DNA from: Allotamlana fucoidanivorans
GTDB taxonomy: Bacteria > Bacteroidota > Bacteroidia > Flavobacteriales > Flavobacteriaceae
Assembly: GCF_006265225.1 (NCBI RefSeq)
Contig: NZ_VDCS01000007.1
Coordinates: forward strand, 1 to 64,000
Length of the DNA: 64,000 bases
Direction of reading: 5' to 3'
In this document: one piece after another, positions 53,090 through 62,669 of the stretch
Layout: each line of letters starts with the position of its first letter
Position numbering within the stretch: position 1 is the first letter of the stretch
The notes under the pieces: model-generated
The model's input: only the letters and a program-made list of their open reading frames with translations
What the model was told of the DNA's origin: nothing
The model's database searches: none
Translations under genes and position numbers: made by a program

Positions 53090-54562
53090 CTATCTAGAAT
53101 AATTAGGTGATTCTTTGGTAATGGTTACATCATGCGGATGACTTTCGTTTATTCCACTTGCAGTAATCTTAACAAATTGTCCAGTTTCTTTAAGCGTTTC
53201 AATATCCTTTGCCCCACAGTACCCCATACCTGCACGTAAACCACCTATAAACTGGTGAATACTTTCAAACAAATCACCTTTATAGGGTACTCTGCCAACA
53301 ATACCTTCTGGTACTAATTTTTTAATATCATCTTCTACATCCTGGAAATAACGATCTTTACTACCTTCTTTCATAGCTTCAACAGATCCCATACCTCTAT
53401 ATGATTTGAACTTACGTCCTTCATAAATAATAGTTTCCCCTGGGGATTCTTTAGTTCCTGCTAATAGCGACCCTAACATTACTGTATCTGCTCCCGCAGC
53501 AATAGCTTTAGGAATATCTCCGGTATATCTAATACCGCCATCAGCAATCACAGGCACGCCTGTTCCTTTAATTGCGGCAGACACCTCTAAAACAGCTGAG
53601 AACTGAGGAAAACCAACGCCTGCAACAACACGTGTAGTACAAATAGACCCTGGACCAATACCAACCTTTACAGCATCTGCACCAGCTTCAACTAAGTATT
53701 TTGCTGCTGCACCCGTTGCAATATTTCCAACAATAACATCAAGCTCAGGAAACTTAATCTTTAGTTCTTTTAAAACGCCTACTACACCTTTGGTATGCCC
53801 ATGCGCTGTATCAATGACAACTGCATCAACACCAGCATTTACAAGCGCTTCGGCTCGATCTACAGCGTCGCCAGTCACTCCAATAGCCGCAGCCACACGT
53901 AACCGACCGTATTGATCTTTATTTGCGTTAGGCTTTTGGCTTAATTTTGTAATATCTCTAAACGTAATTAAACCTGATAACTTATAATGATCATCAACAA
54001 TAAGTAGCTTTTCTATTTTATTGTTTTGAAGTATAATTTCAGCATCTTTAAGAGAAGTTCCAACCGCAGCGGTTACCAGATTTTCTCCAGTCATTACCTC
54101 TGTAATCGGTTTTTTATTATCGTGTTCAAAGCGCAAATCACGATTTGTTACAATACCTTTTAGCGTATTGTCTTCAGCAACAATAGGAATACCTCCAATA
54201 CCGTGCTCAGCCATATGCTGTTTGGCATCAAAAACAGTAGCTGTAAGTGGTAATGTCACTGGATCTATAATCATACCGCTCTCTGCACGTTTTACACGTC
54301 TCACCTTCATGGCTTGCGCCTCAATAGTCATATTTTTATGCAACACACCAATACCGCCTTCTTGCGCCATGGCAATAGCCATTTTGCTTTCGGTTACCGT
54401 ATCCATAGCCGCAGATATGATAGGTACGTTAATGGTAATGTTTCTTGTAAATTTGGTTTGTATGTTAACTTCTCTTGGAAGCACTTCAGAAAAAGCCGGA
54501 ACTAATAGAACGTCATCGTAGGTTAGGCCTTCTCCTACTATTTTATTTTGATGTGCAGTCAT
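53090..54562 (-). CDS. guaB: Inosine-5'-monophosphate dehydrogenase
   Basis: A 490-residue IMPDH when started at ATG 54562 ([17 protein letters not shown]), the normal length; an upstream in-frame ATG at 54625 adds residues that do not look like IMPDH. Visible are [20 protein letters not shown], two CBS domains at about 95-210, catalytic Cys in [15 protein letters not shown], and [12 protein letters not shown] near the end. It makes XMP for GMP synthesis, the step before GuaA (23389), so both halves of the guanine branch are here but unlinked. Confidence 0.96.
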   Translation of the reverse strand: MTAHQNKIVGEGLTYDDVLLVPAFSEVLPREVNIQTKFTRNITINVPIISAAMDTVTESKMAIAMAQEGGIGVLHKNMTIEAQAMKVRRVKRAESGMIIDPVTLPLTATVFDAKQHMAEHGIGGIPIVAEDNTLKGIVTNRDLRFEHDNKKPITEVMTGENLVTAAVGTSLKDAEIILQNNKIEKLLIVDDHYKLSGLITFRDITKLSQKPNANKDQYGRLRVAAAIGVTGDAVDRAEALVNAGVDAVVIDTAHGHTKGVVGVLKELKIKFPELDVIVGNIATGAAAKYLVEAGADAVKVGIGPGSICTTRVVAGVGFPQFSAVLEVSAAIKGTGVPVIADGGIRYTGDIPKAIAAGADTVMLGSLLAGTKESPGETIIYEGRKFKSYRGMGSVEAMKEGSKDRYFQDVEDDIKKLVPEGIVGRVPYKGDLFESIHQFIGGLRAGMGYCGAKDIETLKETGQFVKITASGINESHPHDVTITKESPNYSR

Positions 54563-54565
54563 GAT

Positions 54566-54585
54566 GCAATTACAGTTATAATTGC
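54566..54585 (-). promoter_or_regulatory. guaB leader hairpin
   Basis: GCAATTA and TAATTGC pair around a 6-base loop between the promoter and the guaB start codon, which lies 3 bases downstream. It could hide the start region in the mRNA. Confidence 0.35.
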
Positions 54586-54588
54586 GTG

Positions 54589-54596
54589 CAAATATA
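54589..54596 (-). promoter_or_regulatory. guaB -7 box
   Basis: TATATTTG on the minus strand matches TAnnTTTG, 26 bases upstream of the ATG at 54562; the -33 position has TTC rather than TTG. Confidence 0.5.
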
Positions 54597-54796
54597 CACA
54601 TTTTTTTCGTTTGAATTGTTAACACAATCTAAAATACTATACATGTTAAAGCACAGTAATTTCTATTGAAAATGCTTTGCATTTTTCATGATAAATACAG
54701 AGAATTGTATTTTATAGTCTAGCTATTCAAGAATTTAAGATTTCTTGAAAAGAGACAGTATAAAGATGTGTAGAAAAAATGGAGAGAACTTTTTTA

Positions 54797-55285
54797 TTAG
54801 TGTTTTCTAAATAACTGAATTAGTACTAATACTACAGATCCTGAAAAGGATAAAGTCATAAGCAGACCTGAAAACATGACAATATATTTCATCCAGAGCA
54901 TACCAGACCAGAGTAAGTATAACCCGCCAAAGGTAAGCACAACCGATATAAACGGTTCTATCATTAAAAATAATTTTATTTTCTTTTGAAGCTTAGTAGT
55001 AGATACTATAAGCGCTAACAAAAAGAAAATAATAGACATAGATAAGATATGATTATGAACCAGAGTGAGCATTTCTTGATCGCTTTTTTTAAAACGCATG
55101 ACCGCTGCATTTTCATCATCTTCATTACCTAAATACTGTTCTTCAATACCATTAGGGTTTGCTGATGAGGTTTCTTCTACAAATAACAAGCCTGTAAAAA
55201 AGCCAATACTTAAAACAACTAAAAACACCCCAATTAACAGCTTAATCTCTTTTGGAAAGGTAAATAGTAATCCGTTTAAGTTCAT
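54797..55285 (-). CDS. Four-helix membrane protein paired with FMN-binding protein
   Basis: A 162-residue protein with four predicted membrane segments (about 14-36, 75-96, 104-124 and 130-155). A His pair in LVHNHILSM at the start of helix two and acidic residues before it could bind a cofactor such as haem, but that is speculation. I do not recognise the family. It starts one base after the FMN-binding protein stop, so the two are co-translated, and probably form a membrane electron-transfer pair. Confidence 0.7.
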   Translation of the reverse strand: MNLNGLLFTFPKEIKLLIGVFLVVLSIGFFTGLLFVEETSSANPNGIEEQYLGNEDDENAAVMRFKKSDQEMLTLVHNHILSMSIIFFLLALIVSTTKLQKKIKLFLMIEPFISVVLTFGGLYLLWSGMLWMKYIVMFSGLLMTLSFSGSVVLVLIQLFRKH

Positions 55286-55813
55286 TTACAAAAGAGATTT
55301 GCTTTGAATGATTTTCAAAGATTTTAATAAATTATTCATGGCATTGGTCATAGATCTTACAGAGATTGTAGCCCCCGAGATAGCCATAATATTATCACCA
55401 TAATCTAATTGATCGCCACCTTGTTTTCCTGTAAACTGTTTTAACCAACGCGAACTACCTATTTCACCTCCATACTCTTCTCTATAAACGAGCACCTTAG
55501 TTTTTACAACAATTAAATCTTTATCTAGTAACACTAAATAATCGAATTGAGCTGTTTTACTGGGCGCTTTTGAAAGATATGCGTATCCCGTTAAAACACT
55601 ATTAGATTCAATTTTAAAGAAATTATCTTCATTAAACGTTGCTGGCAGTTCACCTATTATGTCTTGAGATAGTGAAATATTTTTTAAATTAAAGGCCTCA
55701 AGGTTAAAGGTTTTTTCAATTTCTTTATGCACTTTTTTTTGAATGCTTTTAGGCCAACCAAAAGACATTAAAGCTAAAGCTAATACACCTAATAAAACGT
55801 TTCTCAAAATCAT
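55286..55813 (-). CDS. FMN-binding domain protein
   Basis: A 175-residue secreted protein: signal-like N-terminus (residues 3-19) and an FMN-binding domain of the NqrC/RnfG/PceC type. The GEIGSSRWLKQFTGKQGG region and the motif SGATIS (Ser146 to Thr149) are visible; the Thr is where FMN is attached covalently in the family. It is periplasmic or membrane-anchored. With the membrane protein downstream it suggests extracytoplasmic electron transfer. Confidence 0.87.
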   Translation of the reverse strand: MILRNVLLGVLALALMSFGWPKSIQKKVHKEIEKTFNLEAFNLKNISLSQDIIGELPATFNEDNFFKIESNSVLTGYAYLSKAPSKTAQFDYLVLLDKDLIVVKTKVLVYREEYGGEIGSSRWLKQFTGKQGGDQLDYGDNIMAISGATISVRSMTNAMNNLLKSLKIIQSKSLL

Positions 55814-55861
55814 AATACAAAAATATTGTTTTTTATTCTACTTGCAACTAAAATGTTAAAT

Positions 55862-55899
55862 AGGCAATTACCGATCCTTACAGTAATTGCCTTTATTTT
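55862..55899. terminator. Hairpin between porin and FMN genes
   Basis: AGGCAATTAC and GTAATTGCCT form a perfect 10-bp stem at 55862-55892 with a TTTATTTT tract on the plus side. It lies directly beside repeat copy 2 and could end the porin transcript. Confidence 0.6.
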
Positions 55900-55902
55900 A
55901 TT

Positions 55903-55979
55903 GCGTTAGGGATTGAGCCATTGTTGGAGCTCCTTGCAAAGAGCGACTAGCGAAAGCCCGACCCAAAGGGGGAACGCCC
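55903..55979 (+). repeat. Dispersed structured repeat, copy 2
   Basis: A 77-base element matching copy 1 at 18390: GCGTTAGGGATTGA at the start, GAGCTCCTTGCAAAGAGC as the inner hairpin (GCTC with GAGC), GCGAAAGCCCGACCC, then CCC-AAA-GGG hairpin and AACGCCC at the end. Where bases differ from copy 1 the inner stems keep pairing, which supports conserved structure. It lies in reverse sense to the porin gene, in its 3' region. Confidence 0.75.
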
Positions 55980-55984
55980 AAATA

Positions 55985-57163
55985 CTAGAACCAAACCCCT
56001 AAACCAAAATTAAGTTGGTTTGCCACATGACCACCATCAACGGCATTATCCTTAAACTGGTAATCTCCTTTTACTACTACACCAGGGGCAATATGATAAC
56101 TTAACCCTGTGGTTATATCAGTTTTATTATAGGCGTCATTACGCATTAAACTTCCTGCTGTTTCTGCATGGGTATCGTACTGCTCATATCTAACAAATGC
56201 AAATAGTCTTTGTTGTTTTTCCTGGGGTAATAAATTGTAGGCACCTTCAATATACCAGCCTTGTAAAGCACTACCCAAATCTTTACCAGTAGCATTGTTG
56301 TAAGCCTCAGTTCCTGACAATTGACCACGAACAAATTGACCTCTTGCTGTGAAACGTTGGTAAGCGTAACGTGCATCAAGACCAATCATAGAAACCCCTA
56401 TAACAGAACCGTCAATATCTTTAGCTTCATCATCAACCTGAGTATCACCAAAATATCCCGCTAAACCTAAACGTAAACCAGGAATACCATAATAATCAAG
56501 TTTTGCTGAAAATGTTGGACTGCTTATTGTAGATTCTGCTGCTTTTTGACGCCCACCACGCAATCCGTTTTTTCCTGCTAATAAACCATTCAATCCGTTT
56601 TCACCATCAAAAGAGGTGCCTTTAAATCCGTTAAAAATATAGGCCTGGTAACCTAATGATAGTTCATTAAATCTACCTGCAGTTCCAATACCTATCTCTC
56701 TCCAGGTTGTTGGGATAATTACGTTATCAAGTCCTGGTCTTTCAACACCATTAAACGTAGTTGGTTCGTGAAATTCATTGATAATACCAAAAGGCACTAA
56801 CATTAAACCTCCTCGCAAACTAACGTTTGAACCCACATTATAATTAATAAATGCTTGTTCAATATACACTTCTTTTACATGCTCAAACTCAACCTCTGTT
56901 ACAAACTGGGTTTTTTCGTTGAACTTGTAACCAAATAATAATACTAGACGCTGCACATCTAACTCGCCACTTCCTGCCTCTGGCTGATTGTAGGTTAACT
57001 CGCCATAAGCACCAACTGTTACTGCTTTTCCGTAATTTCCAGAAAGAATACGTTGTGCAGCATTTAATTGTTTCTGAGGGTCAAAAGTTATACTATCTTG
57101 TACTGTTTGCGCCCCAGAAATGGTAGCTATTAAAACTGATAAAAATAAGGTTAGTTTTCTCAT
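55985..57163 (-). CDS. Phosphate-selective-porin-like outer-membrane protein
   Basis: A 392-residue beta-barrel protein: signal peptide (ending ISGA/QTVQD, about residue 18), then alternating strands with the OprP/OprO-like pieces FVTEVEFEHVKEVYIEQAFI, VSLRGGLMLVPFGIINEFHE and AGVVVKGDYQFKDN near the end, and a terminal aromatic GLGVWF. By family it forms an outer-membrane channel, possibly for anions such as phosphate. Preceded by a strong consensus promoter at 57225. Confidence 0.87.
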   Translation of the reverse strand: MRKLTLFLSVLIATISGAQTVQDSITFDPQKQLNAAQRILSGNYGKAVTVGAYGELTYNQPEAGSGELDVQRLVLLFGYKFNEKTQFVTEVEFEHVKEVYIEQAFINYNVGSNVSLRGGLMLVPFGIINEFHEPTTFNGVERPGLDNVIIPTTWREIGIGTAGRFNELSLGYQAYIFNGFKGTSFDGENGLNGLLAGKNGLRGGRQKAAESTISSPTFSAKLDYYGIPGLRLGLAGYFGDTQVDDEAKDIDGSVIGVSMIGLDARYAYQRFTARGQFVRGQLSGTEAYNNATGKDLGSALQGWYIEGAYNLLPQEKQQRLFAFVRYEQYDTHAETAGSLMRNDAYNKTDITTGLSYHIAPGVVVKGDYQFKDNAVDGGHVANQLNFGLGVWF

Positions 57164-57224
57164 TTTAACTTTGATTTGTTGTTTTTATTTAGACTTATTT
57201 TAAATAAATGTTAATTTGACGCTG

Positions 57225-57254
57225 CAAATATAAAACTCATTATTACTTACACAA
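57225..57254 (-). promoter_or_regulatory. Consensus promoter of the porin gene
   Basis: On the minus strand TTG (57254-57252), 19 bases, TATATTTG (57232-57225): a full match to the TTG-N19-TAnnTTTG consensus. Leader of about 56 bases. Confidence 0.75.
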
Positions 57255-57333
57255 AGTTTATTTAGATTAAATTTAAATAAAAGTTAAAACAAAAACATAA
57301 CCTATTTATTTAAAGCAATTTACATAGTTATTT

Positions 57334-58197
57334 TTAATGGTAATTTTTGAATATTTTTGATGCTTCGTTATGAGCACTCTCAAAACTCAAAGCATTCAGT
57401 GGATTGTTTTTTTTGGTTGTGAGGTAGGAAAGCAGCTTTTCGGTAGGCATATTACCCACCAATTCATCTTTTGCCATAGGGCAGCCACCAAAACCTTGAA
57501 TAGCTCCATCAAACCGAATACACCCAGCTTTATAAGCTGCATCAACCTTTTCAAACCAAGAATGTGGTGCTGTGTGTAAATGTGCTCCAAATTCAATTTT
57601 GGGATAAGCAGGAATCAAGTTAGAAAATAAATAAGTGATAGTTTCTGGTGTAGATGTACCAACGGTGTCACTCAAGGATAAAATTTTAACACCCATATTG
57701 GCTAGCTTTTCCGTCCATTGACCTACAATATCAACATTCCACGGATCGCCATAGGGGTTTCCAAATCCCATAGAAATGTAAACAACCACTTCTTTATTGT
57801 TCTTATCAGCTATGTTTAAAATGTCCTGAAGTGTTTCAACCGATTGTTGTATGGTCTTGTGGGTATTACGCATTTGGAAATTTTCGGAAATAGAAAACGG
57901 AAAACCAAGATAATTAATGTTGTTATGTACGCAGGCATCATCAGCACCTCTTGTATTAGCAACAATAGCCAACAACTTACTTATAGTAGTACTCAAATCT
58001 AATTGCTCCAATACCTGAGCGGTATCAACCATTTGAGGAATAGCCTTTGGAGATACAAAACTTCCAAAATCAATAGTATCAAAACCCACCCGAAGTAAAG
58101 ACTGAATATACTGCACCTTTTTGCTGGTAGGTATAAACTGTTTTATACCCTGCATAGCATCTCTTGGGCACTCTATTATTTTTATTGGTGTTGTCAT
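57334..58197 (-). CDS. mvaB: Hydroxymethylglutaryl-CoA lyase
   Basis: A 287-residue DRE-TIM barrel lyase: IIECPRDAMQGIKQFI with the catalytic Arg and metal Asp (PRDAMQ), DTIDFGSFVSPKAIPQM, YISMGFGNPYGDPWN, LSDTVGTSTPE, GAHLHTAPHSW with metal His pair, and FGGCPMAKDELVGNMPTE with the active Cys of the flexible loop. It splits HMG-CoA into acetoacetate and acetyl-CoA, the last step of leucine breakdown. Confidence 0.93.
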   Translation of the reverse strand: MTTPIKIIECPRDAMQGIKQFIPTSKKVQYIQSLLRVGFDTIDFGSFVSPKAIPQMVDTAQVLEQLDLSTTISKLLAIVANTRGADDACVHNNINYLGFPFSISENFQMRNTHKTIQQSVETLQDILNIADKNNKEVVVYISMGFGNPYGDPWNVDIVGQWTEKLANMGVKILSLSDTVGTSTPETITYLFSNLIPAYPKIEFGAHLHTAPHSWFEKVDAAYKAGCIRFDGAIQGFGGCPMAKDELVGNMPTEKLLSYLTTKKNNPLNALSFESAHNEASKIFKNYH

Positions 58198-58435
58198 TTT
58201 GATTTTACAGGTCGATAAATGTACTATTATTTTTTTGAAAATATTTTATCATCATCGTTTCTTAAACTGGAATCTCTTATCATAAAATCATGCTCTAAAA
58301 AAGATTCAAGGTATATCACGCAGCAAAGATGTTCTACTAAATTGAAATATCAATAAAACTTACATCATGTTTTCTTTATATGTCGACTTTTCTTGCAACT
58401 TATCGTTTTTATTACCCAAACATCTAGCTACAATC

Positions 58436-58443
58436 TACATTTG
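58436..58443 (+). promoter_or_regulatory. -7 box of the M43 protease gene
   Basis: TACATTTG matches TAnnTTTG and ends 19 bases before the ATG at 58463. No -33 TTG at the right distance. The rest of 58198-58435 shows nothing else I can support. Confidence 0.4.
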
Positions 58444-58462
58444 ATTGTAACTATTAAGTTTC

Positions 58463-59641
58463 ATGAAGCCCCTCAAAGCAATAAAACCCCATCTCTTTAC
58501 ATCATTGACCCTTTTGATGTGTGTAGTTATTAACGCTCAGGATGCTAGTAATTTAGGTTGTGACACAGAGACACCCCAAGAAACTTTAGCCTATATAAAT
58601 AGTATTAAACCTCAAATTAAATATTTAGAACAAGAATATAAAAAACTAAATAGCACAAAAAAGCATCAACCAGAAAAAACAGAACACCCTATTCCTATTA
58701 AATTTCACATCATTAGAAATTCTGAAGGTACCGAAGGTTTAACAAGTAGTGAGGTTGAATCTGCTTTAGAGAATTTAAATAGTATTTACGCAGAAACGTT
58801 TTTTAAGTTTTTTGCGTTTGAAGATATAAATTTCATCAATCAAAGTGACTATTTTGAATTTAAAAAAGGGGATGAAAAAGCGTTTATATCTGCGCATTAT
58901 GAACCTAATATAATCAACATTTATTTCATAAACTATATTGAAAATGCTTCAGGAAATAGTATATGTGGCTATAGTATCAATGATGAAAACAAGCATATTA
59001 TTGTCATGAAGAACCTTTGTGCTTTAAATGATTCATCACTAGCTCATGAAATGGGGCATATTTTTTCCTTATCGCATACCCATGGTCCAAGCAATACTAA
59101 ATTAACCACCGAATTGGTTGATGGAAGTAATTGTGATACCGATGGTGATGGTATTTGTGATACACCCGCAGACCCCATGCTTTCTTTGGCTAACGTTAAT
59201 AATTTTTGCGAATATACAGGAACGTTGACGGATGCTCATGGTGCTGTTTTTACACCAGACACCCACAATATCATGTCATATTCTAGAAAGGCTTGCCGAA
59301 CAAGTTTCTCACCAATGCAATTAGCTAGAATGTATGCGTATTTTCAATCTACCAAAGAAAATTTTATCAATTCGGAAAAACAAGCTAATTCAAAACCAAA
59401 TGAAGATGCAGAAACCCATCTTCGTATTTACCCTAATCCTATTAAAGATGGTTCATTGCAAATAAACATAAATACGAGTGATGACCTTCATTATTTTATA
59501 ACAAATATTCAGGGACAAAGATTACAAACTGGTAGAATTCAAAACAACCAAATAGACGTAAGTATTTTACCAGCGGGAAGCTATGTGTTATTTATAAATC
59601 ATTCTAATAATCAAATAATAAAACGTTTTATAAAACAATAG
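58463..59641 (+). CDS. Secreted M43 zinc metalloprotease with T9SS signal
   Basis: A 392-residue protein with signal peptide (to about residue 26, INAQ), a pappalysin-like M43 domain (zinc site HEMGHIFSLSH at 195-205, later Met-turn NIMSYSRKACR) and, from about residue 320, a Por secretion C-terminal sorting domain (LRIYPNPIKDG, then IQGQRLQTGRI and LPAGSYVLFI). It should leave the cell by the type IX system. Cys residues around the zinc site fit the disulfides of M43 enzymes. Active site complete. Confidence 0.93.
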   Translation: MKPLKAIKPHLFTSLTLLMCVVINAQDASNLGCDTETPQETLAYINSIKPQIKYLEQEYKKLNSTKKHQPEKTEHPIPIKFHIIRNSEGTEGLTSSEVESALENLNSIYAETFFKFFAFEDINFINQSDYFEFKKGDEKAFISAHYEPNIINIYFINYIENASGNSICGYSINDENKHIIVMKNLCALNDSSLAHEMGHIFSLSHTHGPSNTKLTTELVDGSNCDTDGDGICDTPADPMLSLANVNNFCEYTGTLTDAHGAVFTPDTHNIMSYSRKACRTSFSPMQLARMYAYFQSTKENFINSEKQANSKPNEDAETHLRIYPNPIKDGSLQININTSDDLHYFITNIQGQRLQTGRIQNNQIDVSILPAGSYVLFINHSNNQIIKRFIKQ

Positions 59642-59646
59642 CGCTA

Positions 59647-60678
59647 TTATCGCTTTAAAATAGCCCGATTAATTTGTTTTATTAAACCAGGACCTTCATA
59701 AATAAAGCCTGTATAAATTTGAACTAAATCGGCTCCAGCATCTAATTTTTCTAAGGCATCAGCAGCAGAATGTATACCGCCTACTCCTATTATTGGGAAA
59801 GTCTTATTACTTTTTTCGGCAAGATATTTAATTACCTGCGTACTTTTACTTTTAATAGGTTGCCCACTAAGTCCGCCATTACCTATTTGGTTTAATAACT
59901 CTTCTGAGGCTTTCAATCCACTTCTATCTGTAGAGGTATTACTGGCTATAACGCCATCTAATTTTGTAGCTGTTACTAGCTCTATAATTTCATCTAACTG
60001 ACCTTGATTTAAATCTGGCGCAATTTTTAATACAATGGGTTTTTGTTTTTCAAATTGATTATTGGCTTTTTGAACAGCTCCAATCAATTCTTCTAAGTAA
60101 TCTTTATCGTTTAATTTCGCGTGACTTCCCACATTGGGACAACTCACATTTAAAACAAAATAGTCCACATAAGGATGTAATGCCTTAAAACACTCTAAAT
60201 AATCATCGGTGTAACCTTCTGGTGAAGTAGCTGTATTTTTTCCGATGTTACCACCTATAATCAGTTTTCCTTTATTCTTTTTAAGTTGTGAAATAGCAGC
60301 TTGTAACCCATCATTATTAAACCCCATTCTGTTAATAATACCCTGATCATCTTTTAATCTAAACAATCTTTTTTTTGGGTTTCCTGACTGACCTTTGGGT
60401 GTTACCGTACCTATTTCAATAAAACCAAATCCGAAATTAGCAAGTTCATTATATAACACAGCATTTTTATCAAACCCTGCAGCTAATCCTACTGGGTTTT
60501 TAAAGGTAAGTCCAAACACATTCCTTTCTAACTTCTTGTCTTCAAGCACATAAAGCGATCTAAATAAAGCCGAAAAACCAGGGATTTTTGACGTGAATTT
60601 TATTAACCAAAACGTAAAATGATGAATTTTTTCAGGGTCAAATGAAAAAAATATTGGGCGAAGTAAAGTTTTGTACAT
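59647..60678 (-). CDS. pyrD: Dihydroorotate dehydrogenase, membrane class 2 type
   Basis: A 343-residue enzyme with the class 2 N-terminal amphipathic helices ([20 protein letters not shown]), then [53 protein letters not shown] and [11 protein letters not shown]. It oxidises dihydroorotate with quinone. Odd point: the catalytic-base position, Ser in E. coli and human class 2 enzymes (NxSSPN), is Cys180 here (NVSCPN), as in soluble class 1 enzymes. Convergent with the M43 gene, 5 bases apart. Confidence 0.95.
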   Translation of the reverse strand: MYKTLLRPIFFSFDPEKIHHFTFWLIKFTSKIPGFSALFRSLYVLEDKKLERNVFGLTFKNPVGLAAGFDKNAVLYNELANFGFGFIEIGTVTPKGQSGNPKKRLFRLKDDQGIINRMGFNNDGLQAAISQLKKNKGKLIIGGNIGKNTATSPEGYTDDYLECFKALHPYVDYFVLNVSCPNVGSHAKLNDKDYLEELIGAVQKANNQFEKQKPIVLKIAPDLNQGQLDEIIELVTATKLDGVIASNTSTDRSGLKASEELLNQIGNGGLSGQPIKSKSTQVIKYLAEKSNKTFPIIGVGGIHSAADALEKLDAGADLVQIYTGFIYEGPGLIKQINRAILKR

Positions 60679-60692
60679 CAGTAATATTTGTG

Positions 60693-60700
60693 CAAAAATA
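60693..60700 (-). promoter_or_regulatory. pyrD -7 box
   Basis: TATTTTTG on the minus strand matches TAnnTTTG, 14 bases upstream of the start codon, which implies a very short mRNA leader. Confidence 0.4.
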
Positions 60701-60842
60701 AGTCTAATTGCTGTAAATAAAAAATTGGTTAAATCCTATGTTAAAAAAAATTAATAATTGTATTTTAGAAGCTGGTTGCATTTTTTGTTTACCCCATTAA
60801 AAATCAGCCTTTTTATTTCTTAATCTAAATAACATTACCCAA

Positions 60843-62087
60843 ATGATTTCAAAAGAACACATCATAAACCGATTTATAAGTTATGTCACTATAGATACTG
60901 AATCTGACCCCAATTCAAAAACAACCCCCAGCACAGAGAAACAGTGGAATTTGGCAAAAAAACTTGCCGAAGAGCTCAAGTCTATTGGCATGGAAGATGT
61001 TTCTATTGATGAACATGCTTATATCATGGCGACTCTACCTAGTAATGTTGAACATGATGTGCCCACTATTGGCTTTATTGCTCATTTTGATACCTCTCCA
61101 GATTTTACTGGAGCAAATGTAAAACCTCAAATTCATGAAAATTATCTGGGAGGAGATATCTTGCTAAATAAGGAAGAACATATAGTACTTTCTCCTGATT
61201 ACTTTGAAGATTTAAGACAGTATACAGGGCAAACATTAATTACTACTGATGGCACTACCCTATTAGGAGCCGACGACAAAGCTGGCATTTGTGAAATTGT
61301 TTCGGCCATGGAATATTTAATTAATCATCCAGATATTCAACATGGAAAAATTAAAGTAGGTTTTACGCCAGACGAAGAAATTGGGCGCGGCGCCCACAAA
61401 TTTGATGTTGAAAAATTTGCAGCCGATTGGGCTTACACTATGGATGGCAGTCAAATTGGAGAACTTGAATACGAAAATTTTAATGCTGCCAGTGCGGTGA
61501 TTAAAATTAAAGGTAAAATTGTGCATCCAGGATATGCCAAAGGAAAAATGATTAATTCCATGTACATTGCCACAGAGTTTATCAATTCGTTACCAAGAAT
61601 GGAAACACCTGAACATACCGATGGTTATCAAGGCTTTTTTCACTTGCATGACATGAGAGGTGACGTTGAGCAAACCGAATTACAATATATTATACGTGAT
61701 CATGATAAGGGCCATTTTGAAGCCAGAAAAGAAGTCATGAAAAAACTAACGGCTGAACTGAATTCGCAATACGGGCGTGAAGTCATAACAACAGAGATTA
61801 AAGATCAGTATTACAACATGAAAGAAAAGATTGAACCCGTAATGCATATTGTTGATATTGCAGAAGAAGCTATGGAGGCTATTGGTATTACCCCCATAAT
61901 AAAAGCTATTCGTGGTGGTACAGACGGTTCGCAATTAAGCTACATGGGGTTACCTTGCCCAAATATCTTTGCAGGAGGCCATAACTTCCATGGGCGCTAT
62001 GAGTACGTTCCCGTAGAAAGTATGATAAAGGCTACCGAAGTAATCTGTAAGATTGCTGAATTAACCGCAAAAAAAGATTTCATTTAA
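60843..62087 (+). CDS. pepT: Peptidase T (tripeptide aminopeptidase)
   Basis: A 414-residue M20 metallopeptidase. Zinc ligands and catalytic residues appear in [55 protein letters not shown], the lid domain [19 protein letters not shown] and late [17 protein letters not shown]. It removes N-terminal residues from tripeptides in the cytoplasm. Single gene with a 163-base upstream gap lacking a clear promoter box. Confidence 0.95.
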   Translation: MISKEHIINRFISYVTIDTESDPNSKTTPSTEKQWNLAKKLAEELKSIGMEDVSIDEHAYIMATLPSNVEHDVPTIGFIAHFDTSPDFTGANVKPQIHENYLGGDILLNKEEHIVLSPDYFEDLRQYTGQTLITTDGTTLLGADDKAGICEIVSAMEYLINHPDIQHGKIKVGFTPDEEIGRGAHKFDVEKFAADWAYTMDGSQIGELEYENFNAASAVIKIKGKIVHPGYAKGKMINSMYIATEFINSLPRMETPEHTDGYQGFFHLHDMRGDVEQTELQYIIRDHDKGHFEARKEVMKKLTAELNSQYGREVITTEIKDQYYNMKEKIEPVMHIVDIAEEAMEAIGITPIIKAIRGGTDGSQLSYMGLPCPNIFAGGHNFHGRYEYVPVESMIKATEVICKIAELTAKKDFI

Positions 62088-62140
62088 CTAGGCTTTGGAA
62101 TGAATCTTGAATTCATCTTCTGAATAAAAAATAAAATGGT

Positions 62141-62647
62141 ATGAAGTATAAAATAATGTTCTTTGCCGCAATAATGGCAGTCACCGTAAGTTGTAAATCT
62201 CAAAAAAATATGGGTTCAAATACACAACAAAATAATCCGCCTGCAAGTCATGATTTAAGTATGTATCCCAAAGAAACAAATGCGCTAAAAAGACATATTA
62301 TTAGTCTGCCCAAAAAAACAGATGAAAGCAACTATAAAGTAGAACTTTACGTTGGAAAAATTATGGAGATTGATTGCAACAAAAGCACTTTAGTAGGAGA
62401 ATTTACTGAAGAAACTGTTTTTGGTTGGGGGTATACTTTTTTTAATTTTAAAACAGACGACCACATCATGAGCACCAAAAAAGCTTGTCCTGAAGGAACT
62501 AATCATGATGCCTTTGTAAGTGCTTTAGGAAAATTAGTGCGTTACAATAGTAAACTTCCTATTGTCATTTATACCCCAGAAGGATATGAGGTTCGTTACA
62601 AAATTTGGTCTAGAAGTGACACCGAAATGGTTGCTGAGCACAGATAA
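62141..62647 (+). CDS. eco: Ecotin-like serine protease inhibitor, probable lipoprotein
   Basis: A 168-residue ecotin. Aligned by eye with E. coli ecotin: MYPKETNALKRHIISLPKKT, YKVELYVGKIMEIDCN, FGWGYTFFNF, and KLVRYNSKLPIVIYTPEGYE match strand by strand. The disulfide pair is Cys79 and Cys116. The reactive loop reads STKKACPEG against STMMACPDG, so P1 is Lys113 instead of Met, favouring trypsin-like proteases. The N-terminus ends TVSC (Cys18), a plausible lipobox, so the inhibitor may be tethered to the membrane or surface. Confidence 0.92.
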   Translation: MKYKIMFFAAIMAVTVSCKSQKNMGSNTQQNNPPASHDLSMYPKETNALKRHIISLPKKTDESNYKVELYVGKIMEIDCNKSTLVGEFTEETVFGWGYTFFNFKTDDHIMSTKKACPEGTNHDAFVSALGKLVRYNSKLPIVIYTPEGYEVRYKIWSRSDTEMVAEHR

Positions 62648-62669
62648 GAACACCTTGAATTCTTAAAAC

